From: Anaerolineales bacterium
GTDB lineage: Bacteria > Chloroflexota > Anaerolineae > Anaerolineales > Villigracilaceae
Direction of reading: 5' to 3'
NCBI GenBank assembly: GCA_030834895.1
Contig: JAUQXA010000045.1
Location: forward strand, 44,914-108,913
Length of the DNA stretch: 64,000 nt
The translations under genes and the position numbers were made by a program. Shown one piece after another: positions 16,639 to 25,782 of the stretch; position 1 is the stretch's first letter, and the number at the start of each line of letters is the position of its first letter. The notes below the pieces were generated by a model that saw nothing but the letters and a program-made list of their open reading frames with translations, was not told the origin of the DNA and did not search any database.

Positions 16639-18288
16639 CATTGACATACCCTCATGGTAAACTAGCGCCCGCTTAACGAATTGGTCCCGTGGTGTAGCGG
16701 CCAAACATGCGGCCCTGTCAAGGCCGAGATCGCGGGTTCGAATCCCGTCGGGACCGCTGATACAACTCCCTTGCTTTTGGGAGAATAAAGGCAGAAACGC
16801 TAATGTCGGCTGAAGCGCCACAATTGCGTTATTTTGCAACCAGACAGTTTCGAATACCAGTCGAAACTGTCTTTTTTTGTCGATTGGTAAGGTGCTACGC
16901 CAATGCGACAGATTCTCTTTTACAGAATCCGTTAATGGCAGTGTAACATCCAACCCCGTCTCGCGCAAGGTTTTAAGTTGAGCAGTTTCCCTATCTCTGA
17001 CAGATTCGTAAGTATCGAGCGGGATATCCCTGCGCAAAAACAAAGTGCGTGTTTGATCAATGTGAGCCTCAATTTCAGAAATTAGATTTGCAATGCATTG
17101 CGGCTGGACTGTCCTATCCCAACTCTCGATGACTGCCAATATGTAATTGACCAGGTCCATTTCAATTTGCTCGGCATCCACCAAGTGTTGATTACATATC
17201 CCCTTGCGCTCAATGCGCGACGCGTCAATGTAGTAGTACCGGCCATCGGTAGAAGTACCTCTCATCTGCCAGCCGCACGATGCACAATGCGCGATGCCAG
17301 TCAGGGGATACAATCGAATTGGCAATCCTCTTTTGACGCGCGCATTACTAAACAATGCTTTACGGATTTCCTGCACATTCTGAAAAGTCTTCTGTGAAAT
17401 CAAAGCGGGATGTTTCCCGGGGTAAACATCCTTTAGGATTCGCCGTTTTTGTCTGTTGTAATATGCAACCTGTCCAGTGTAGAAAATATTGTTTAGCACA
17501 TTGCGCACAAATTCCTTTGTGAATTCATGCCGTATCTTTCCCTTTCCCGTCTTTCCTCTTTGCCGATACTTCATCGTGATCCCGTCTGCATGAGTGTAGA
17601 CACTCTCATTGAGAAACTCCGCGATCCGTAAAGTTGAATTTTTGCCGGTCTGAATGAGCTCGAATATCATTCTGGCAGCATGTTGATCTACAGGATGCAG
17701 GATCAACTCCCTGCCATTGCCTTTATCAGGCTGTCCAAACTCCGGGCAGTACCCAGCCCCATTGACATCCAGGCAATTGGAACACAAACCTCTGCAATAC
17801 CCGTAAGGGATATTGCCGTTCCAGTACCCGTCACGGGCGCGCTGGACTTTACCTTTGGTGGTCTCTTGGCGCAGGTTGTCGATATAGATCTCAGCTAGCA
17901 TCCCCAAAACGGTCAACGTCAATTTACCCCAGGGCGTTGTAAAATCCAGCCGTTCCTGAACAGACACAAAAAAGACGTTAGACTCTTTGAGATGATCCAG
18001 GGCGTTGAGCAGACCAGCCAGGTGACGGTAGAAGCGGTCGATCTTATCCGCGATCACGACATCGAACCGATGCGATTGGGCATCCTCCATCATTTGTATG
18101 AATTGTGGACGTTGGCTATCACGCTTGGCGGAGATACCGGCGTCGGTATATATGCTTGTCAACTCCCAGCCATGATCTTCAGCGTACTTGCGGATATTAT
18201 TCTCCTGCGCGTCCAGACTGAAACCATCCAACTGCTCGCGCGAAGACACGCGCCGATAGCCCACAGCGCGCAACGAAATGTTGTCCAT
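16540..18288 (-). CDS. Large serine recombinase 1, frame running through antisense tRNA-Asp
   Basis: A 582-codon frame. The resolvase domain begins YRRVSSREQ with catalytic Ser15, then ADKIDRFYRHL (arginine motif) and GMLAEIY; a recombinase domain follows with a Cys-rich insert (GLCSNCLDVNG...GYCPEFG), a zinc-ribbon (IAHCASCGWQMRG) and a coiled coil. This catalyses site-specific integration/excision of a mobile element. Residues from about 511 to 536 (SGPDGIRTRDLG...) are simply the reverse strand of the tRNA-Asp gene, and the last 46 codons lie antisense to its promoter and the transpeptidase end. The true element-encoded protein probably ended or ended differently before integration. Confidence 0.9.
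   Translation of the reverse strand: MDNISLRAVGYRRVSSREQLDGFSLDAQENNIRKYAEDHGWELTSIYTDAGISAKRDSQRPQFIQMMEDAQSHRFDVVIADKIDRFYRHLAGLLNALDHLKESNVFFVSVQERLDFTTPWGKLTLTVLGMLAEIYIDNLRQETTKGKVQRARDGYWNGNIPYGYCRGLCSNCLDVNGAGYCPEFGQPDKGNGRELILHPVDQHAARMIFELIQTGKNSTLRIAEFLNESVYTHADGITMKYRQRGKTGKGKIRHEFTKEFVRNVLNNIFYTGQVAYYNRQKRRILKDVYPGKHPALISQKTFQNVQEIRKALFSNARVKRGLPIRLYPLTGIAHCASCGWQMRGTSTDGRYYYIDASRIERKGICNQHLVDAEQIEMDLVNYILAVIESWDRTVQPQCIANLISEIEAHIDQTRTLFLRRDIPLDTYESVRDRETAQLKTLRETGLDVTLPLTDSVKENLSHWRSTLPIDKKRQFRLVFETVWLQNNAIVALQPTLAFLPLFSQKQGSCISGPDGIRTRDLGLDRAACLAATPRDQFVKRALVYHEGMSMSIRTSCIKCRIGWSLPRAVMDVHPISFNCPIE
16635..16663 (+). promoter_or_regulatory. Promoter of tRNA-Asp
   Basis: TTGACA (16635-16640), a 17-base spacer and TAAACT (16658-16663) form a good housekeeping promoter; transcription would start near 16670, about 13 bases before the tRNA. 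A second TTGACA directly follows at 16641 but has only an 11-base spacer. Confidence 0.65.
16683..16756 (+). tRNA. tRNA-Asp (anticodon GTC)
   Basis: A 74-base cloverleaf: acceptor stem GGTCCCG/CGGGACC with discriminator G, D-stem GTGT/ACAT, anticodon stem CGGCC/GGCCG with loop CTGTCAA (anticodon GTC at 16717-16719) and T-arm with GGTTCGAATCC. CCA is not encoded. The 3' end borders the first serine recombinase gene, as expected for an integration target. I did not find a second copy of its 3' end in the window. Confidence 0.95.
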
Positions 18289-18364
18289 TTTTTATTTTCT
18301 CCTTTCGTGGGTATAATCTGATTTGGACAGTTCCCCATTTTAGTCCAATGCTTTGGAGGCATGC

Positions 18365-18778
18365 ATGGAATCAATCGCCGTTGGGCGTCGTAGAGCCAGG
18401 GAAAAGAAATTCAATCCAAAACCTTTTGCTGCCCGTCTCGATGAATTGATGGGTCAAAGGAATATAAGCATGCGTCAGACAGGCGTAGAGTCCGGTCTGG
18501 ACCATGAGACCATTCGACGCATCAAATCCGGTGACCGCCCGGATATGACGTATTGCATTTTGCTGGCAGATTACTTTGACATCAACCCCAATGAGTTGCT
18601 ACAACTGGCAGACTGGCCCACCTTGAAGGCGTTCGACATTCAACGCGCCAGCGCTGAGAGCCTGCCTTCAGAAGCGGTGGATGTCGCACTGGATATTGCC
18701 AAAATCCCCGACCCGGGTACGCGAAAGGAAGTGGCGAAGGCGGTCAGGACATTGTTGAAGAAGTATTTCAGCAAATAA
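18365..18778 (+). CDS. XRE-type helix-turn-helix regulator
   Basis: A 137-residue protein with an HTH of the phage-repressor class at about 18-70 (LDELMGQRNISMRQTGVES then HETIRRIKSGDRPDMTY) and a helical C-terminal region. The ATG at 18365 is preceded by GGAGG at 18355-18359. It is transcribed divergently from recombinase 1 with 76 bases between them, so it probably represses the recombinase promoter in the manner of an element-borne repressor. Confidence 0.8.
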   Translation: MESIAVGRRRAREKKFNPKPFAARLDELMGQRNISMRQTGVESGLDHETIRRIKSGDRPDMTYCILLADYFDINPNELLQLADWPTLKAFDIQRASAESLPSEAVDVALDIAKIPDPGTRKEVAKAVRTLLKKYFSK

Positions 18779-18799
18779 AAAAGATCCATCTACATAACG

Positions 18800-18832
18800 A
18801 AGAGGCTCTGCCAATTTCTGGCAGAGCCTCTT
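18800..18832. terminator. Strong bidirectional terminator
   Basis: AGAGGCTCTGCCA (18801-18813) and TGGCAGAGCCTCT (18819-18831), extended by A18800-T18832, form a 14-bp GC-rich stem with a 5-base loop followed by TTATTTT. It separates the + regulator from the - recombinase 2 gene. Confidence 0.9.
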
Positions 18833-18839
18833 TATTTTG

Positions 18840-20636
18840 TCAGGACAAACCGAACAACTCTTTGAACGGGGTGTGCGCTATAACTTTCTGCATGTTTCCT
18901 TGTGAATCAAAGTAGACGGCTTGGAGCATGGTTCCCAACAAATTCCGTTTTTCTCCGTCGTTCAGGTTCTGCCATAACATTGGGAAGTCCCGCAATTGCG
19001 GAAGGACTTCCTGTGCTTCAACCCGAACGGAAGGTTTCAGTGACTGCAATTGGCGCCCGATGTGAAGAGCCTGAGCATCGAACTCCGCCTGGTCAATGTG
19101 ACCGGCAAGATAGAGCTGGCGATACCGATTCAACGAGGCGCGCAGGTTGTGACCTTCGCGGTCGAACTCACTCAACCCCTCATCGCTCAAATAGTGCGCC
19201 ATGATCATGTCGTTCCATTCCTTTGGTATAACCAGAGTGTCGATCAGGGCTTGCAACTGGTCTTCCATTTGTGCGGCGGGCAGGCAACTGCGGGCATGCG
19301 AGGCAAGCAGTTCCTCGGTGAGTGGATCGGTTTGGGGTTTCAGATCGGAAGTTCCGCGCTTGGCTTTTTTGGCATAACGATTATGAAGCGTGGCACAGCG
19401 ATAATAGCGAGTCGCCTTTTTGCTGCCTGTCGATCCCCGCAAAGGGGATGCCCGCCCGTCGTGCTGATAGCACTCCCAGCACCTTGCCACACCCGTCAGC
19501 GTGGATTGATTTCGTGGACGCGCAGCCCGTGTGGGTGTGCTGCTTTTCCCTTTGCGGATCTGCTGCATCCGTTGCCAGGTTTCCAATGGGAGCAATGGTT
19601 CGTGCTGCCCCTGTTGGAGTTCAAGAATCTGGCGTCTGCTGATTTCAGGACGGGGTGACTTGACCTCATTGGGATCGTCCAAGTTGTCCTCCATGTCCAG
19701 CGCAGGGCGCGGATAGCGCGCCACCAGCCCAGTGTGGAAGGGCGTTGCGACGAGTGCGCGGATGCTGTCACGGGAGAATTCGTTTCCCGTGCTCTTACTG
19801 TTGGCTGCCTTCCTCGGTTTGAATTTGACCACCGTGCCATCCGGCAGGGTGAACTTATTACGATTGAGATAGCTGGCAATTTCAAGATAACTCCAGTGTT
19901 GCTGATAGAGATGCGCCACCAGTGTAATGACGTGACGGTCAATCGGGTGTACAACTGCAATCCGCCCGCGCTGGCTTTCAACGCGATCGGGTGTACCAAA
20001 GCGGGGGCAATATCCAAGTCCTTGTACATCGGTACATGTTGAACAAAGCCCGTTGCAGTAACCAAGCGGGATATTTCCGTTGGGCAATCCGCGGCGGATG
20101 CGCTCGGACTTTGCCTCCCGCGTGCGCTCGCTGGTCTGGCGTACATACATCTCCGCCATCGCTCCCAGCACGTACAGCACGAGCCGTCCCCACCAGGTTT
20201 CTGGGTCGATTTGTTCCGTAACACTGATGAATTGGACGTTGTGTTTCTTGCACAACCGTACGAACTCAAGCTGGGATTCCAGGTTGCGGTATAGTCGATC
20301 CAGCCGATGTACGACCACTGCTTTGACACGCCTGGCTTTTATGTCCAGGATCAATTTTTGCAGATCTTTGCGGCGGCTGTTCCTGCCGGTTTGATAGGGG
20401 TCACTGTATATCCTAATATCTGACGCGCCTTTTTCACGCGCATAGGCTTCAGCACGGTCGGGTTGGATTTCCAGCGAATAGCTGTATCCCTGTGTTTCTT
20501 CACGGGACAGGCGGGTGTAGACCGCCCAAGTGTCAACCTGTTTTCCTTGTTCAATCTGCTGGATTTCGAAGCGAATCAGTGACTTGAGTTCTTCAAACGA
20601 ACTGGGGGGATTGATCCGATTGCTTTGACTACTCAT
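18840..20636 (-). CDS. Large serine recombinase 2
   Basis: A 598-residue integrase. The N-terminal extension of about 36 residues precedes the resolvase domain (VYTRLSREETQG, catalytic Ser44; VHRLDRLYRNL; GAMAEMYVRQ), then a recombinase domain with a Cys-rich insert (GLCSTCTDVQG...GYCPRFG) clearly related to that of recombinase 1, a degenerate zinc ribbon (ARCWECYQHDGRA...YRCATLHNRY) and a C-terminal coiled region. The ATG at 20636 overlaps the stop of the small upstream gene by 8 bases, so translation is likely coupled. The two recombinases are paralogues of one subfamily, perhaps from two nested elements. Confidence 0.9.
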   Translation of the reverse strand: MSSQSNRINPPSSFEELKSLIRFEIQQIEQGKQVDTWAVYTRLSREETQGYSYSLEIQPDRAEAYAREKGASDIRIYSDPYQTGRNSRRKDLQKLILDIKARRVKAVVVHRLDRLYRNLESQLEFVRLCKKHNVQFISVTEQIDPETWWGRLVLYVLGAMAEMYVRQTSERTREAKSERIRRGLPNGNIPLGYCNGLCSTCTDVQGLGYCPRFGTPDRVESQRGRIAVVHPIDRHVITLVAHLYQQHWSYLEIASYLNRNKFTLPDGTVVKFKPRKAANSKSTGNEFSRDSIRALVATPFHTGLVARYPRPALDMEDNLDDPNEVKSPRPEISRRQILELQQGQHEPLLPLETWQRMQQIRKGKSSTPTRAARPRNQSTLTGVARCWECYQHDGRASPLRGSTGSKKATRYYRCATLHNRYAKKAKRGTSDLKPQTDPLTEELLASHARSCLPAAQMEDQLQALIDTLVIPKEWNDMIMAHYLSDEGLSEFDREGHNLRASLNRYRQLYLAGHIDQAEFDAQALHIGRQLQSLKPSVRVEAQEVLPQLRDFPMLWQNLNDGEKRNLLGTMLQAVYFDSQGNMQKVIAHTPFKELFGLS

Positions 20637-20796
20637 CCTGGATGTCCACCTCAACTTCCTCCTGCTCTTGGACAGGTTGAACTACAGGCGGCAGTTCAGG
20701 TGGGTTCATACGCCTTGTAATACGACGCAGAGCCAACCCTAATTCACGTGTAAAGACTTGCACACGTTCAGTTGGGGATAGTGATTCATTTTTCAT
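20629..20796 (-). CDS. Small helical protein translationally coupled to recombinase 2
   Basis: A 55-residue protein from ATG 20796 (MKNESLSP), with GGAG 9 bases upstream. It has a helical centre rich in Arg (LALRRITRRM) and a Pro- then Glu-rich acidic tail. Its stop overlaps the start of recombinase 2 by 8 bases. Small genes in this position are common before large serine integrases and may be accessory factors; I do not recognise a family. Confidence 0.6.
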   Translation of the reverse strand: MKNESLSPTERVQVFTRELGLALRRITRRMNPPELPPVVQPVQEQEEVEVDIQDE

Positions 20797-20980
20797 TTTT
20801 GCAAACTCCAGAAGGAAATTTGCGCAGCGCGCTACGCACGAAGGTAAAATTTTGCATGCAACGGCGGACAAGCATATCAATATCCTCCCATCATTTCTAG
20901 TGGAGATTTCTCCCACAAATTAAGCAAATGTTGTTGTGCAAAAATGCCCGTCAAAATTTTATAGGAGACCACACTTTAGA

Positions 20981-21493
20981 ATGCCCCCTTTTGAACAAGA
21001 CCACAAACAAGCTTCCATCACACTTTATTCCATAGTTGCGCTGAACGCAAAAACTGAATTAAAAAACACGATTAACAGGATGGAGGCAGCTCAGTCCTTG
21101 GCTGACTTGCTTCAAATCGACCGCAGCACGCCCATGTCCTGGCTGCGCGGTGATTTCAAGAAGCACCCGATCTCACGCGAGAATTTTCTACGGTTCGTCC
21201 GGGCTTATCGAAGAAAACCCGGACTCGAATCCCCAAAAGAGATCATCAAGCTCGCAATCAATTTATATGGATTGGATTACAAGAAAACTATCGAACTTCT
21301 GGATCCAGCAGATCGTATAAGTAACTTAACGCAGGATGTCTCGCTACCGAGGCAGAATATCGCAAATTTGGTTGTGGCAATTTGCAATCTGATCGAGTCA
21401 AGTTCCCTGGAAGAGGTCAGAAATGCGTTGGCAAAAATGATCGCATATCAATGGCATAGCCGCAATTCCCATCACAGAAATTTTTTGATGTAA
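20981..21493 (+). CDS. Putative DNA-binding regulator of the recombinase-2 element
   Basis: A 170-residue basic protein. ATG 20981 is chosen over an upstream GTG at 20936; AGGAG lies at 20963-20967, a little far. The segment SLADLLQIDRSTPMSWLRGDF (residues about 37-57, cited in short form SLADLLQI...SWLRG) looks like a helix-turn-helix that recognises DNA. It is transcribed divergently from the recombinase 2 operon, as is the XRE regulator from recombinase 1, so a repressor role is likely. Family unassigned. Confidence 0.6.
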   Translation: MPPFEQDHKQASITLYSIVALNAKTELKNTINRMEAAQSLADLLQIDRSTPMSWLRGDFKKHPISRENFLRFVRAYRRKPGLESPKEIIKLAINLYGLDYKKTIELLDPADRISNLTQDVSLPRQNIANLVVAICNLIESSSLEEVRNALAKMIAYQWHSRNSHHRNFLM

Positions 21494-21660
21494 TTCCCCA
21501 ACAAAAATAAGGAACTTGAATACAGTACCCGAACTCGTTATGATCTTATGAAATTAGCACGGGTGTATTTGCTTTGTCTCAATAGTTTCCGATAGAGAGC
21601 ACAGCGGGTTGAAAATTATGGGCTCAGTGCCAACGCATTCTCCCGTGTATACTTGTCCGC

Positions 21661-23886
21661 ATGGACACCCTCTCCGGCATGGTGGAGCGTATCACCTACT
21701 ACAACCCTGAAAACGGGTATATCGTCCTGCGCCTGCGTCCGGACGCCAAACTGTCGAACCGCTTTGCGAACAAAGTCAACTTGAACGCCGAGGGATTGGC
21801 AACGGTGGTGGGGACATTGCCCGAACTCTCTCCAGGGGAACACCTGCGTTTGCAGGGACAATGGGACAATCACCCGAAGCACGGACCGCAGTTCAAAGCT
21901 GAGATTTGTGAGCAGACCCTGCCCGCCACCGTCGCGGGGATTCAAGGCTATCTCGGTTCGGGGATGATCAAGGGGATTGGACCAAAGTTTGCCGAGCGCA
22001 TCGTGGACAAATTCAAAGAGGAAACCTTCGAGGTCATCGAGGCCGCGCCTCAGCGGTTGTTCGAAGTACCCGGCATCGGCGAGGAGCGGGTGCGGAAGAT
22101 CACTGCCGCGTGGAAGGAGCAGAAGCAGGTCAAGGAGATCATGGTCTTTTTGCACGGACATGGGGTCAGCACCAATTTGGCAGTGAAGATATACAAGACC
22201 TATGGCGATGCTTCGCTTGAAACGGTCCAGAAGAATCCGTATCAACTCGAACGTGACATCTACGGCGTGGGTTTCAAGACCGCTGACCGCATTGCGCAAG
22301 CACTTGGACTTCCAGCCGAGCATCCCTCGCGTATCGAGGCGGGGATCGTCTTTGCCCTGAACGAGATGACCAACGAGGGACATGTCTACCTTCCGCGGGA
22401 GCTGCTGACCCAGAGAGCCGTGGAGTTGCTGGCTGTGTCACAGGATCTGATTCCTCCCGCGATTGAACGACTGGCAGAGGATGAGCGCATCCGCCCTGAG
22501 TTACTTCCGCTGAATGAGAAAAAGTCGCAAGGAGGAAAGGTCTCCGAAGCGCAGGCGATGTATGGCACGCCCGTCATCTATTTGACAGCGCTGTACTTTG
22601 GCGAGAAAAGCGTCGCGGAACGGCTGCGGACACTTGCCAGCGCCACCTCTCAGGTTAGCACGCTCAACCACAGCCTCTTCCCCGCGCAGAATCTATCCGC
22701 CGAGCAGCAAACCGCAGTGGACATGGCGCTGACCCATCCGCTCAGCATCCTGACGGGTGGACCGGGAACAGGCAAGACCACCTGCTTGAAGGCGCTGATT
22801 TCCACGCTTGTGGAACAGCACAAAAGTTTTGCGTTAGCCTCTCCGACGGGACGAGCGGCGAAGCGGCTTTCCGAGGCGACGGGACATCCTGCCAGCACTA
22901 TCCATCGCCTGCTTGAATTTTCTCCCGTGGAAGGCTTCAAGCACGATGAAGCCAATCCGCTTGACCTTGATTTTCTGGTGGTGGATGAAGCCTCGATGCT
23001 CGACCTGCTGCTGATGAACAACCTGCTCAAGGCGGTGCGTCCCGGTACGCATGTCCTGTTCGTTGGGGATGTGGATCAGCTGCCGTCGGTGGGAGCTGGT
23101 GACGTGCTGCATGACCTGATCCAAAGCGGGGTGGCTCCCGTCACGCGCTTGAACAGTATCTTCCGTCAGGCTGCGGATTCAGCGATCATCACCAATGCTC
23201 ATCTGATCAACCAAGGGAAGCTTCCCAAGTTCGCCAAAGGCAAGGGTGATTTCTTCCTCTTCCCCGCTGAGGACGCCGCCTCCGCCGCGGACTGGGTCGT
23301 GGATGTGGTCTCGGAGCGCATCCCACAGAAGTTCGGTTTCGACGCCGTGCGGGATGTTCAGGTGCTCTCGCCCATCTATCGCGGACCTGCTGGCGTGGCG
23401 GCGCTGAATGAACGCTTGCAGGAGAAACTCAATCCGCCAGCAAATAACAAACAGGAGCGCAAGCTCTTCGGGACGGTTTTCCGTCTCGGCGACAAGGTCA
23501 TGCAAACGCAGAACAATTACGACAAGGATGTCTACAACGGGGACATTGGCTTTGTGCGCTCGCTGGATGTTGTAGAGCAGACACTTGCTGTGGACTTCGA
23601 TGGGCGTTCAGCGACCTACGATTGGAGCGAGACAGACGAGTTGACCCTTGCCTATGTGGTTTCGATCCACAAGGCGCAGGGGTCTGAGTTCCCTGTCGTG
23701 GTGATGCCGATCGTGACCCAGCATTACACCATGCTCCAGCGCAACCTGCTGTACACCGCCATCACCCGCGCGCGCAAGCTCTGCGTGCTGGCGGGCAATC
23801 CCCGTGCCATCAGCATGGCGGTACGCAACAACAAGGTGGCGCAGCGCTTCACCGCACTGGAGTGGAGGCTGGAAAAGGGTTCGTGA
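21661..23886 (+). CDS. recD2: RecD2-type ATP-dependent DNA helicase
   Basis: A 741-residue superfamily-1B helicase. The N-terminal OB/HhH region (PGIGEERVRKI, about 135-146) marks RecD2 rather than RecBCD-bound RecD. Walker A GGPGTGKTT (about 365-373), Walker B VVDEASML (about 440), and the C-terminal SIHKAQGSEF motif complete the helicase core. RecD2 unwinds DNA 5' to 3' and helps repair and mismatch correction in bacteria without RecBC. The ATG at 21661 directly fits the family start (MDTLSGMVERI). It may belong to the host or to the mobile element; composition does not decide. Confidence 0.93.
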   Translation: MDTLSGMVERITYYNPENGYIVLRLRPDAKLSNRFANKVNLNAEGLATVVGTLPELSPGEHLRLQGQWDNHPKHGPQFKAEICEQTLPATVAGIQGYLGSGMIKGIGPKFAERIVDKFKEETFEVIEAAPQRLFEVPGIGEERVRKITAAWKEQKQVKEIMVFLHGHGVSTNLAVKIYKTYGDASLETVQKNPYQLERDIYGVGFKTADRIAQALGLPAEHPSRIEAGIVFALNEMTNEGHVYLPRELLTQRAVELLAVSQDLIPPAIERLAEDERIRPELLPLNEKKSQGGKVSEAQAMYGTPVIYLTALYFGEKSVAERLRTLASATSQVSTLNHSLFPAQNLSAEQQTAVDMALTHPLSILTGGPGTGKTTCLKALISTLVEQHKSFALASPTGRAAKRLSEATGHPASTIHRLLEFSPVEGFKHDEANPLDLDFLVVDEASMLDLLLMNNLLKAVRPGTHVLFVGDVDQLPSVGAGDVLHDLIQSGVAPVTRLNSIFRQAADSAIITNAHLINQGKLPKFAKGKGDFFLFPAEDAASAADWVVDVVSERIPQKFGFDAVRDVQVLSPIYRGPAGVAALNERLQEKLNPPANNKQERKLFGTVFRLGDKVMQTQNNYDKDVYNGDIGFVRSLDVVEQTLAVDFDGRSATYDWSETDELTLAYVVSIHKAQGSEFPVVVMPIVTQHYTMLQRNLLYTAITRARKLCVLAGNPRAISMAVRNNKVAQRFTALEWRLEKGS

Positions 23887-24169
23887 TTTTCTTTTCCTTT
23901 GTATATCTTGTTGGTTCATGTGCTCCACTCTTGGTGGCGAATGTCATGGAGATTGATGCTGGGCGCGGGGAGTCTTTTTTATGGGTTGAGAGGGCGACTC
24001 AGTTGTAAATTTCCAAAACCACCCTTTGGTATACTTGGCAAAGAACTACGTGTTAGGGCGCGTAGCGGATAGGGAAGTCGCAACATAAATCCTGCCGCCC
24101 GTGCAGATATTATCGAGGGCGCTTTTGTTATTTTGTGATTAATACGGAATGGAAAAGGGAGCGTTAGAG

Positions 24170-24904
24170 ATGTCAATTGCTTTGGGATTTTATGATGTCT
24201 TTTCGTATGCAGTGCCAGGGATGTTTTACTTGTACCTGATAAATGAAGTACTGCGTATCGCGGGCTGGAAATACGTCAATATCATTCAGTTGGCGCAAAG
24301 CGGTGATGCCGCCCCCAATGCCTTGATTATATTATTACTCGGAATACTTGCCTTTGTAACAGGTCATGTATTTGAAGCCATCCGTTCAGTTCTTCTGGAC
24401 AGAATCCTTTATTTTGGCAGCCGCGACAGGGCGCTCGAAAACTTGAAGAAGCGCCTGGCAATTTCAGATATTAAAGTTGATTTTCATTTCGATGAGTGGA
24501 CTATTTATCAGGAAGTGCTGCGAATTCGCAACCCTGAGGCTGTGATCGAGCAGGAACGCTTGAAATCAATCGCTTTTATGCTGCGGAACTTAAGTTTTGG
24601 TGCGTCGATGTTAGCGGTTTTACAAGGGGTTGAATTCTTTAGTAGCTCACAGCAAACTTATCATTTGGTTGTTTGTGGACTTGCCATCCTGGCATCCTAT
24701 TTCCTGTACAACCGTTCCAGGCGTTTCGATGAGTGGTTTTTTCGCACGGTTTATACGCAGGTACTGGTGTATGGTGGGAACATAAAAGACATCATACAGA
24801 ACTCGACACCCGCCTGGAAGGAAGATGTCAGGCTCGAAAAGATACGCGAAAAGACGAAGAATATCCCTCAGAAACATTCAGGTAATCTCCACAAATCCGC
24901 ATAA
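24170..24904 (+). CDS. Predicted multi-pass membrane protein of unknown family
   Basis: A 244-residue protein with about four membrane helices: two near the N-terminus (about 10-30 and 50-75) and a pair near 140-185. A cytoplasmic basic region lies between and a charged C-terminal tail follows. ATG 24170 is preferred because GGGAG lies at 24157-24161; ATG 24149 has no ribosome site. It is followed after 18 bases by the pentapeptide-repeat gene, so the two are probably one transcript. A possible -10 (TATACT at 24030-24035) lies upstream. No function assigned. Confidence 0.65.
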   Translation: MSIALGFYDVFSYAVPGMFYLYLINEVLRIAGWKYVNIIQLAQSGDAAPNALIILLLGILAFVTGHVFEAIRSVLLDRILYFGSRDRALENLKKRLAISDIKVDFHFDEWTIYQEVLRIRNPEAVIEQERLKSIAFMLRNLSFGASMLAVLQGVEFFSSSQQTYHLVVCGLAILASYFLYNRSRRFDEWFFRTVYTQVLVYGGNIKDIIQNSTPAWKEDVRLEKIREKTKNIPQKHSGNLHKSA

Positions 24905-24922
24905 TAATATTTGGAGGAGCGT

Positions 24923-25729
24923 ATGAATACAATTTCCTCGGAATTACAAGGGGTAATCATTGGCGGTCTATTTGGTTTTATTGGGGCGCTACTTGGGACG
25001 TTGATAAGTATTTGGGCGGAAAATCGTAAATTAAAGAGGGAGAACCTTCAAGCTGTTCGTTTGCGTCTCGTGGGCGACCACGTCCAGACTTCTGAAATCC
25101 TTGATTTTATTCATTCTCAGCGAAAAAGAATGTGGCCCAAGTTTTGGATCAAAACTCGCGCTGACCTTAGCAGTGCGCAATTGGAATATGTGGATTTTCG
25201 ATATCAAAATCTGCAGAACGTTATTTTTTCCAAAGCCAATTTACATGGAGGAAATTTCTACAAAGCGAATTTATCTGGTTCGGATTTTGCCGAGGCAGAT
25301 ATAAGTGATGCTTCACTTTTTGAGGCAGTCATGAGAAAAACCTATTTCTTCAAAGCCAACATAACACGATCCCATATTGACAGAGCAGACTTATCCCAAG
25401 CAGGATTAGTTGGATGCAATTTAGAAAACGCCTCTCTCATAACTACCAAATTATGCGAAGCTGATTTGCGTTTTTCAAATTTTCAGGGAGCCAACCTAAC
25501 CGGAGCTGATTTGCGAGGAGCCAATATAGGTAGCGTGAATTTTAGGAACGCCACCTTGGATGACGCCAAACTGGATAAAACGATCTATGATCAAAAAACT
25601 GTCTGGCCGGATGGATTTAATCTTGATGGCAGTGGGGTGGAATTCGTTGAAAAAGCGAGTAGTAAACAAGCGATGGCAGCCGTTGGGAGAAAAGTCACCA
25701 ACTCCATTGGCGAAATAGGGACTCGGTAA
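24923..25729 (+). CDS. Membrane-anchored pentapeptide-repeat protein
   Basis: A 268-residue protein with an N-terminal membrane helix (about 12-32, with GGLFGFIGALLGTL) and a long run of A(D/N)LXX pentapeptide repeats from about 75 to 215 (examples ADLSSAQLEY, ANLHGGN, ADLRGANIGS). Pentapeptide repeats form a right-handed quadrilateral helix used for protein binding or DNA mimicry. ATG 24923 has GGAGG 7 bases upstream. Adjacent to a membrane protein and a restriction locus, it could be an accessory defence component, but this is only context. Confidence 0.82.
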   Translation: MNTISSELQGVIIGGLFGFIGALLGTLISIWAENRKLKRENLQAVRLRLVGDHVQTSEILDFIHSQRKRMWPKFWIKTRADLSSAQLEYVDFRYQNLQNVIFSKANLHGGNFYKANLSGSDFAEADISDASLFEAVMRKTYFFKANITRSHIDRADLSQAGLVGCNLENASLITTKLCEADLRFSNFQGANLTGADLRGANIGSVNFRNATLDDAKLDKTIYDQKTVWPDGFNLDGSGVEFVEKASSKQAMAAVGRKVTNSIGEIGTR

Positions 25730-25782
25730 CTCCGGATACTTTCCGACGCCAGAAACTCTGGCATCGTTTTATAATCAACCTC

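Noticed and set aside
16683..16760. Apparent protein segment GPDGIRTRDLGLDRAACL at the recombinase C-terminus
   Set aside because: It is the antisense strand of tRNA-Asp, not a protein domain.
19496..20329. 277-codon minus-strand frame
   Set aside because: Alternate frame of recombinase 2; Ser/Arg-rich and without a start signal.
21616..22383. 255-codon minus-strand frame
   Set aside because: Antisense shadow of the RecD2 gene with no ribosome site or family motif.
23887..24169. Possible attachment site or RNA gene after recD2
   Set aside because: No copy of the tRNA 3' end and no clear fold; only a weak TATACT promoter element is seen.
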